Shown: piece after piece, positions 55,720 through 61,648 of the stretch
How positions within the stretch are numbered: position 1 is the first letter of the stretch
Layout of the letters: every line of letters starts with the position of its first letter
From: Marinobacter alexandrii
GTDB lineage: Bacteria; Bacteroidota; Bacteroidia; Cytophagales; Cyclobacteriaceae
Length of the DNA: 64,000 nucleotides
Direction: 5' to 3'
Assembly (NCBI GenBank): GCA_039984955.1
Contig: JBDWTN010000007.1
Location: 1,744,501-1,808,500 of the forward strand
The notes under the pieces: model-generated
What the model saw: the letters and a program-made list of their open reading frames with translations, nothing else
Databases searched by the model: none
What the model was told of the DNA's origin: nothing
Made by a program: the position numbers and the translations under genes

Positions 55720-56709
55720 TCAATTTAACTGGTCTATTGCGTATTCCAGAATCGTGTCTCTTCCGTTCAACCGATCTTCATCAGTAATATCTACCTGAAC
55801 GTCTGGTGGAATCCCATCCTCAATAATAAATCCATTTGGTAGATAGGTGATTGAATTTGAAAAATTAAAATTCCATCCGTTGGGGAGCTCCCATCCTAAA
55901 GGTACTCCTCCACCTCCTCCCGTCGTATCGCCTATTACTATAGTATTCGGAAGTGCTTTGATCATTGCTGTGAAGAAATTGCCGGCACTGTATGTAACTC
56001 TATTGGTAAGTAGAACAACTAGCAAATCGAATTTTGGACTATCATTTATATCCAAGTATGCTTCTGTTGGAGTGGTGAAATCCCCTCTTTCCGGCCCATT
56101 TTTATAGATAGTGGTATAGATATGAGTCCTCTCTGTTGCTATTCTTCTTGCGAGCCTAAAACCAAACTCCGGATCTCCTCCTTCATTATCTCTGATATCA
56201 ATAATCAGCCCTTTAAGGCCATTGAATCGTTCCACCATAAAGTCCAGCTCTTTTTCCTCAATCGGTAGTTGGAAACTCGGATAATGAATGTAGCCGACTG
56301 AGTCAATCACTCCATTCAACAGATTACCTGTAATTCGAAGGCTCTCGCCCAAGTAATTATTTCTTACATCGTGAAAATGAAAGTTGCGTGGCGCATCCCC
56401 AGAATAGTTATAAAATGAAATGTCGAAATCCGTCCTAAGATTTACGTGTGCATCTCTGAGTGTATTCATCATATCTTCTATCACATCAAAAAGCTCTTGG
56501 GGTGTTGATTCGCTAGAAACCATTGGTCTATAAACCGCATACACAGAATCCCAATCGACATTCTTATACTCGAAAAACGAGTATCGTTCATCCATTCTAT
56601 CCCACAAAATATCAAAATTGGTGACAGGGTCATTTGAGGGGTCTTCACCAAAAAAAGGTTCTTCGCAACTAACTAGCAGAACAATAAGCAGATAAACTAT
56701 TCTTTTCAT
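55720..56709 (-). CDS. S41-family C-terminal-processing-like protease, lipoprotein
   Basis: A 329-residue protein with a lipoprotein signal (IVYLLIVLLVSC). It has a tail-specific protease-like core: LRDAHVNLRTD, SVGYIHYPSF, LIIDIRDNEGGDPE, and the catalytic Ser in TYSAGNFFTAM (about residue 240), then IGDTTGGGGG. There is no PDZ domain between the helical bundle and the core, unlike CtpA. It is the last gene of the six-gene ECF operon, 9 bases after the previous gene. Confidence 0.88.
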   Translation of the reverse strand: MKRIVYLLIVLLVSCEEPFFGEDPSNDPVTNFDILWDRMDERYSFFEYKNVDWDSVYAVYRPMVSSESTPQELFDVIEDMMNTLRDAHVNLRTDFDISFYNYSGDAPRNFHFHDVRNNYLGESLRITGNLLNGVIDSVGYIHYPSFQLPIEEKELDFMVERFNGLKGLIIDIRDNEGGDPEFGFRLARRIATERTHIYTTIYKNGPERGDFTTPTEAYLDINDSPKFDLLVVLLTNRVTYSAGNFFTAMIKALPNTIVIGDTTGGGGGVPLGWELPNGWNFNFSNSITYLPNGFIIEDGIPPDVQVDITDEDRLNGRDTILEYAIDQLN

Positions 56710-56718
56710 AACTGTATT

Positions 56719-57564
56719 TTAAAAGTGGAATAAGAAGGAGAACAAGTAGGTGTGAGTAGCATTGGTAGCCTTTAGCTCACTATCGATATGATAAAAGTCC
56801 CACTCATAAGAAAACCGTAAAACATTGCTAGTACTTATCGGGTAGAGTAGAGAAATGGTGGAAGTCACATTTGTGAAAGATGTGATGGACCTCCATTTGC
56901 TGTCATCCAATCGTTCTTCTACCCAATCATTCTCTGGATTGACAAAGTCATAAATATTCAGATAACTCGGACGAATTGTGTGGTTGATGATTGGAAGATC
57001 TAGCTGCCAACTTACTGTAAGAGGTTTCTTGGAAATTCGAACCTCTCTTTCCAAAACAGAGCTTGCAAACAACCCATTTGTAAACAAGAACGTGATGAAG
57101 GCTCCATCTAATTGTGGATTCATGCGCACATTTGAATGAGACCTAATTTTCCCTCCGACATACCATCGGGTAGTTCCATTCCAGAAAGAACGGATGTAAT
57201 ACTGCTGTGCATAAGCCAGGTCGATCCTAAAATACTGGCCTCTTGGATCAATTTCTCGATTATCTCCTCTTGCGCCAATGGTACTATAATTCAGTCCTAT
57301 GGTTAAATTTCGGAGTGTTTTCTTTTTACGCTTGAATGCTCCCAGTTGGAGATACATGGAGCTTCCATAGTAATTCAGCGGGGACATATGCTCGTCATTT
57401 AGCTGTACCGCCATACTCCCTACTCCGAGGGTTAAGTACCTGCTTGTAGGAATATTAAGTACAGAATCACTATCCTGCGCATTTTCCTGGGACCAGCCAC
57501 TGACGCTGACCAAACTGAGAAGACATAGCTGTCCCAGTCGAATAAAATTTCGATTTAAATTCAT
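56719..57564 (-). CDS. Outer-membrane beta-barrel protein, unknown
   Basis: A 281-residue protein with a signal peptide (LGQLCLLSLVSVSGWSQ) and aromatic alternating strands throughout, ending in YLFSFLFHF, the aromatic C-terminus expected of an outer-membrane barrel. No family recognised. It is fifth in the ECF operon, 21 bases after its upstream neighbour. Confidence 0.72.
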   Translation of the reverse strand: MNLNRNFIRLGQLCLLSLVSVSGWSQENAQDSDSVLNIPTSRYLTLGVGSMAVQLNDEHMSPLNYYGSSMYLQLGAFKRKKKTLRNLTIGLNYSTIGARGDNREIDPRGQYFRIDLAYAQQYYIRSFWNGTTRWYVGGKIRSHSNVRMNPQLDGAFITFLFTNGLFASSVLEREVRISKKPLTVSWQLDLPIINHTIRPSYLNIYDFVNPENDWVEERLDDSKWRSITSFTNVTSTISLLYPISTSNVLRFSYEWDFYHIDSELKATNATHTYLFSFLFHF

Positions 57565-57585
57565 GATAAGTATTTGTTTAGTTAT

Positions 57586-58209
57586 TTAGAAGGCTATCCC
57601 CAGTTGAATGCTTGTGGTAAAATCAATGCCGGGAGTATTGTCCTCAAACGAGGATATAATATTTTCAATACCTATATCAACATCCAGATAGCCGTATTTC
57701 CATAGTCTCCTTTGGACACCTAACAGAATGTCTATTGATAACTGGCTATCGGCTTCATTCGGTCTGTGTTTGTAATTGGTTCTGGCGCTCAAATAATTAG
57801 CTGAGAAGTTATTTGCGCTTCTCCCACGAAGTATCCTCTGCTTCATATCAAAGTAGTACCTTATTCCTCCTCTGTACCTGAGTTCAGTAAATTCAATTTT
57901 ATTGGCTTGCCCGCTGAATGCCACAATCCAGCTCCACTCAGGCTTGAACTTCCTCTCAAAGGAAATTCCAATGAGGTTGAGTTTTGCCGTATCGATCCCG
58001 GACATGAGATACAGAAGAGGACCAAAAAGGTCAAGTTTAACTAAAGTGGTTTCTTCACGCTCTGCCATCACAATTCCTCTATAGCTTTTTACCAACCTAG
58101 AGAATTTTACACTGTCCATTTGCTCCGTAGAAGATTCAATAGAAGTATCCTGAGCACACAGGGGTATTGTAATGAGAGCTAATATGATAAGTAGAGATAG
58201 TTTCTTCAT
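57586..58209 (-). CDS. Small outer-membrane protein, unknown
   Basis: A 207-residue protein with a signal peptide (LSLLIILALITIPLCAQ). It has short amphipathic strands (YRGGIRYYFDM, YGYLDVDIGIENI) and ends in SIQLGIAF. It looks like a small barrel related in style to the next gene. It overlaps the DUF4097-like gene by 4 bases. Confidence 0.68.
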   Translation of the reverse strand: MKKLSLLIILALITIPLCAQDTSIESSTEQMDSVKFSRLVKSYRGIVMAEREETTLVKLDLFGPLLYLMSGIDTAKLNLIGISFERKFKPEWSWIVAFSGQANKIEFTELRYRGGIRYYFDMKQRILRGRSANNFSANYLSARTNYKHRPNEADSQLSIDILLGVQRRLWKYGYLDVDIGIENIISSFEDNTPGIDFTTSIQLGIAF

Positions 58210-59087
58210 TGCTGTTTAATCATAATGTCTCCAAAATCTGTTGACAATTCAATCAGTGGCTGGTTTTCATTCCCGGAGAGAATCTTCGTTTCACTTTTAT
58301 CTGAATCAGCTTCCTGCATGCTATGGGGAACATCAAGAGAACCGTATTTTGATCTAATCTTCCACAGGTAGGATTTAAGGTTTCTAGTTTCAATAGTGAT
58401 GTCTGATTTTTCCCCGTTGATTTCCAGATGCTTCATCTGGTACGGATTTTTGATTAATACATTGCCAAGGTTAGAGTTGATCTTTGATGTGCCTGTAAAA
58501 GAATCCAATGTAATCTCAACATGATCTGTGTCTAAGAATAATTTGCCCTTCAGGTTCGATCCTTTGAAGTCTCCATAGTTTCCCTTAATTATACATTCTC
58601 CATTAAAGTCATTAATTATGATGTCTCCATAATCATTTTTGATATCCATTTTACCTGTCAACTTTATCAGTTCGATTGAGCCAAATGAATTAGTAATGGA
58701 AAGATCCACTCCTTTTGGAATACGAACTTCCATTACAGTCTCTTGAATAGTGGAAAGCTCCTTGTTGCTAGGGAGTAGCAAATAATTCCGAATAACAACA
58801 GTTTTTTTGAACTCATCAATCGCATATTTTTGATATTCTAGTTCTCTTTCTGCTATGCTTTTCGTAAGACCTTTAGAGATTAGTTTCAGGCGAACCCGAA
58901 TGTCATTCGATTCTGATTCTCCAACGAAAATTTTAGCCCCTTGACCTTGTAGGGAGACATCATATCCACTTCTTAATGGAATGGTTTTTTCAACCGTTTT
59001 GGTAATCACTTCTACCTGGGTTTGGGCAAAAGACTCTGTGTAGCCCAAGATCACGCAGAATAAGATGTATGCCTTAATCTTGTTCAT
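58206..59087 (-). CDS. Secreted beta-helix (DUF4097/GIN-like) protein
   Basis: A 293-residue protein with a signal peptide (AYILFCVILGYTESFAQ). The C-terminal 170 residues are a right-handed beta-helix-like array of short strands (MDIKNDYGDIIINDF, GECIIKGNYGDFKGS, SDITIETRNLKSY), as in DUF4097 and GIN adhesin-head domains. These are probably envelope proteins; ligand unknown. It overlaps both neighbours (ATGA) within the ECF operon. Confidence 0.78.
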   Translation of the reverse strand: MNKIKAYILFCVILGYTESFAQTQVEVITKTVEKTIPLRSGYDVSLQGQGAKIFVGESESNDIRVRLKLISKGLTKSIAERELEYQKYAIDEFKKTVVIRNYLLLPSNKELSTIQETVMEVRIPKGVDLSITNSFGSIELIKLTGKMDIKNDYGDIIINDFNGECIIKGNYGDFKGSNLKGKLFLDTDHVEITLDSFTGTSKINSNLGNVLIKNPYQMKHLEINGEKSDITIETRNLKSYLWKIRSKYGSLDVPHSMQEADSDKSETKILSGNENQPLIELSTDFGDIMIKQQ

Positions 59088-59695
59088 GAATTTCTCAATT
59101 TTTTAAGCATGTTTTTGCCCACTTTTGTCTGATTCTTTTCTACCCGAATCAGATACTTCATTAGCTGAGGTTGGTTTTTCTTTTCCAGTTCTTGGACTAA
59201 TTCCTCCTTGGCCTCATTAAGCTCTATATATGTCTCCAATAACCCCTTAAATTCTGGGTCATTACACGTTAGAGCCAATCTTCTGCAATTTGTCCGGATG
59301 TAATTCAAAATGGCATCTTCGCCCGTATCCAATGATTCAATTTCCAACGCCACATTGAAGTTTTCAAGTATCTCAGTAGAATGTACAAGCTCTGACTCTT
59401 CGCTATTTTCGTAAGAGCTAACAAATAAGAAAACACTGCACAAAAAGAGCACAATAGAAGCAGCCACCATCCATTTGGAATGAAAACTCTGCTTCTTTGG
59501 AAGAGAAACTTCTATTGGGAACCAGATGTCCGGAGCTTGTTTTTGTGGTAACTGTCCAACGGCCTTTTCAAGGGAATTTTTGTTGTCCTCAGTCTTGCTC
59601 AATTGAGATTCAATGTTTGACCAAACGTCTGGAGCTTCAACATTTGAAAACTCAGAAATTGCTCTTAGTAAATGTTCCTTGTTTTGCTCCTCCAT
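59084..59695 (-). CDS. Probable anti-sigma membrane protein
   Basis: A 203-residue protein with a cytoplasmic N-terminus, one membrane segment at ~75-93 (WMVAASIVLFLCSVFLFVSS) and a helical, charged periplasmic C-terminus with two Cys (TNCRRLALTC). The N-terminus holds two copies of an APD[VI]Wxxxx motif. No zinc-binding anti-sigma HxxxCxxC is present, so the anti-sigma role is inferred only from topology and from the position 2 bases after the ECF sigma gene. Confidence 0.62.
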   Translation of the reverse strand: MEEQNKEHLLRAISEFSNVEAPDVWSNIESQLSKTEDNKNSLEKAVGQLPQKQAPDIWFPIEVSLPKKQSFHSKWMVAASIVLFLCSVFLFVSSYENSEESELVHSTEILENFNVALEIESLDTGEDAILNYIRTNCRRLALTCNDPEFKGLLETYIELNEAKEELVQELEKKNQPQLMKYLIRVEKNQTKVGKNMLKKLRNS

Positions 59696-59697
59696 TT

Positions 59698-60228
59698 TTA
59701 GTTCTCTTTTAGCATTTGTTGCAAGCGCTTCTTGGCATGGTACAGCTGAGATTTAGAGGTGCCATCACTTATTCCAAGCATCTTCCCAACCTCTTGATGA
59801 GAATATCCTTCTACTTCAATCAAAAGAAACACACTCCTATAGCCATCCGATAGCTGAGCTATTGCTTTCTCTAAAATCTCTCCGTTTAGACTTTCTGGCC
59901 ATATAATAGGTTCACTGTTTACTTGATCAACAGGAATTACCTCTAGTCTTGATTTTCTTCTTAAGAAAGCTATTCCGGTACGAACGACAATACTTTTGAT
60001 CCAAGCGCCTAATGTCGATTGATGTTTGTAAGAGTTTAGTGCTTTGAAAACAGACACAAAAGTCTCTTGCAAAGCATCTGCTGCCTCTTCTTCATCATTC
60101 AACATACGGCATAGTATGGTGTACATAGCATCTTTATACTTTAAGAAAAGTTCTCTCTGAGCCATTCGATCATCATCGAGGCATCTTTCAATTAATTTTC
60201 GTTCTATCTCCGTTGGCAACTGAGTCAC
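59698..60228 (-). CDS. ECF-type RNA polymerase sigma factor
   Basis: A 176-residue sigma-70 family protein starting at GTG 60228. Region 2 (YTILCRMLNDEEEAADALQE, FVSVFKALNSYKHQ) and region 4 (YRSVFLLIEVEGYSHQEVG, MLGISDGTSKSQLYHAKKRL) are clear; no sigma 3 domain. It is the first gene of a tight six-gene operon, so it probably controls envelope genes including this operon. The start is preceded by a perfect AAAAGCGCTTTT palindrome. Confidence 0.93.
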   Translation of the reverse strand: MTQLPTEIERKLIERCLDDDRMAQRELFLKYKDAMYTILCRMLNDEEEAADALQETFVSVFKALNSYKHQSTLGAWIKSIVVRTGIAFLRRKSRLEVIPVDQVNSEPIIWPESLNGEILEKAIAQLSDGYRSVFLLIEVEGYSHQEVGKMLGISDGTSKSQLYHAKKRLQQMLKEN

Positions 60229-60230
60229 TT

Positions 60231-60242
60231 AAAAGCGCTTTT
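60231..60242. promoter_or_regulatory. 12-bp palindrome directly upstream of the ECF sigma gene
   Basis: AAAAGCGCTTTT, a perfect palindrome 2 bases before the GTG start. It could be an operator or an mRNA structure limiting translation; no binding protein can be assigned. Confidence 0.35.
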
Positions 60243-60300
60243 GAATTAAAGTAGAGAAAACCTCTTGATTGGTTGTATGTGGATGAAAAAAAATAAAAAA

Positions 60301-60330
60301 TAAAAAAAGGGAACATTAAATGTTCCCTTT
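60301..60330 (-). terminator. Terminator of the DUF6503-like gene
   Basis: GGGAACA / TGTTCCC with flanking AAA/TTT pairs around a TTAAA loop. On the minus strand it is followed by long T-rich runs, about 25 bases after the stop at 60355. Confidence 0.85.
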
Positions 60331-60354
60331 GAAATCTTGACTGGTTTTAGCTGT

Positions 60355-61137
60355 CTACTTTGGAGCCACCTGCGCTCCTTCAGGCATTGCAAACAAACTC
60401 TCATCCGGTGCATCAGCTGTGATTTGAATGTTTTCAAACGGAGTTGCTTCTCCTCTTGCCTCACCAACCGATTCACCATCATATTGAAACCATTGTAGCG
60501 AGGTTGGAAGCACTACACCGTTAAATTCTTGCCAAGTCCCATACTTGATAAGGCTGAACTTATCACTAGGCTCACCACTTCTATACGTTACGGTGTACAT
60601 CAACCATTCCATTTTGCCTGTTTCAGGATCATACCAAACGATGTAATTATCATCAGGGGCATCACCTACTCCTGCATTGTAGGATACTTTGATACCACTG
60701 TAGGTCTTGCCATCCAATTCCTTAGGCTCTACATCTTCATAGTTAGCTCCGGGATCTCCTACTACAAATGGCATAGCATAAAAATAGAAATACAAGTTAT
60801 GATAAAATCGAGCTCTGCTTGCATCCACAGAATCAGGAGTTACCCATACATCCTGCCCATCAAAACCAATTGTCTGGTTTGGAGATTCAAGTCTGATCTT
60901 TCTATTCTGAAGGTTAGTAATAGTAGACTCTTCTCCTTTTTTATAAGAGAGTGATTTCATAGTAGACCATTGCTCATGGCCACCATGTGCGTCAAATACT
61001 TTGGTTAGTGACTCTGAGTGATGCGCTGGCTTTTGATAAACAGGAACTGTTTCTTCGGCAGTCTCTTTTTCTTGAGCAGGTTGGCAAGAGAATGCTAACG
61101 CTCCTATTGCTAAAAAGGTAAGGTTTTTCATTTTCAT
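60355..61137 (-). CDS. DUF6503-like lipoprotein
   Basis: The Met at 61137 gives MKMKNLTFLAIGALAFSC, a lipoprotein signal; 61131 and 61158 are other possible starts. The ~240-residue body (VFDAHGGHEQWSTMKSLSY, DGQDVWVTPD, YIVWYDPETGKMEWLMYTV, WFQYDGESVGE) resembles DUF6503 proteins and the LolA/LppX-like lipid-binding fold. No catalytic residues recognised. It is divergent from the PadR gene and ends in a strong terminator. Confidence 0.78.
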   Translation of the reverse strand: MKMKNLTFLAIGALAFSCQPAQEKETAEETVPVYQKPAHHSESLTKVFDAHGGHEQWSTMKSLSYKKGEESTITNLQNRKIRLESPNQTIGFDGQDVWVTPDSVDASRARFYHNLYFYFYAMPFVVGDPGANYEDVEPKELDGKTYSGIKVSYNAGVGDAPDDNYIVWYDPETGKMEWLMYTVTYRSGEPSDKFSLIKYGTWQEFNGVVLPTSLQWFQYDGESVGEARGEATPFENIQITADAPDESLFAMPEGAQVAPK

Positions 61138-61168
61138 AACCGCGAAGATATTATTCACTCAGGACCTA

Positions 61169-61182
61169 ACCTCTTTTGAGGT
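61169..61182. promoter_or_regulatory. Operator-like inverted repeat ACCTC-TTTT-GAGGT
   Basis: A perfect 5-bp-arm inverted repeat in the divergent region between the DUF6503-like and PadR genes. The half-site GAGGTA recurs at 61293-61298, right after the PadR -7 element. It lies about 18 bases upstream of a TATCTTCG -7-like site (61150-61143) for the minus gene. A PadR or other dimeric regulator could bind here; this is inference. Confidence 0.4.
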
Positions 61183-61233
61183 ATTAAAAACTCCCCAAAC
61201 GTATTGAAGCTAACATTTTTAAAAATAGTTGTA

Positions 61234-61243
61234 CTCAATTGAG
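61234..61243. promoter_or_regulatory. Palindrome CTCAATTGAG upstream of padR-type gene
   Basis: A perfect 10-bp palindrome about 42 bases upstream of the PadR -7 element, sharing the CTC ... GAG pattern of the 61169 site. Confidence 0.3.
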
Positions 61244-61284
61244 ACATTAAAACTACAATTAAGGTATAAGATATTTATTATTAC

Positions 61285-61292
61285 TACATTTG
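61285..61292 (+). promoter_or_regulatory. -7 promoter element of the PadR gene
   Basis: TACATTTG, a perfect TAnnTTTG match, 17 bases before the ATG at 61310. TTA at 61259-61261 is a weak -33 candidate at 23 bases. This decides the start at 61310 over the upstream in-frame codon at 61229. Confidence 0.55.
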
Positions 61293-61309
61293 AGGTAAAT
61301 ATCAATACA

Positions 61310-61645
61310 ATGGGAAAACATCAATTAGGAGAATTTGAAGAAGTGGTGATGCTGACAGTCGCCATTCTCACCGATGACGCTTATGGATTTGCCATCATTG
61401 AAGAGATGGAACAGCGGCTCAACAGAAAGGTGAGCATTGGAGCGCTTCAAACTGTTCTCCGTAGACTAGAGAAAAAAGGCTACCTATCTTCAGAAATGGG
61501 AGAAGCTACTGCCGTTCGAGGTGGTAAACGTAAACGTTTCTTTCACTTAACCTCAGCGGGTAAAAACATCCTGCAAGAAACCAAAGAACAGCGACTCGGA
61601 CTATGGAATGCTGTTCCTGAATTCGTAGTGAAATTCAGTCATTAA
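61310..61645 (+). CDS. PadR-family transcriptional regulator
   Basis: A 111-residue winged-helix regulator from ATG 61310 (MGKHQLGEFEEVVMLTVAIL). Typical PadR core: DAYGFAIIEEMEQRLNR, SIGALQTVLRRLEKKGYLSS, then the wing RGGKRKRFFHLTSAGK. In Cytophagales-type bacteria such short PadR proteins regularly precede FtsX-type permease genes, as here (3-base gap), and probably repress them. Confidence 0.92.
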   Translation: MGKHQLGEFEEVVMLTVAILTDDAYGFAIIEEMEQRLNRKVSIGALQTVLRRLEKKGYLSSEMGEATAVRGGKRKRFFHLTSAGKNILQETKEQRLGLWNAVPEFVVKFSH

Positions 61646-61648
61646 AAG

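Noticed and set aside
60529-60954. 141-codon plus-strand frame inside the DUF6503-like gene
   Set aside because: Antisense to a clear lipoprotein gene, with no recognisable domain or promoter.
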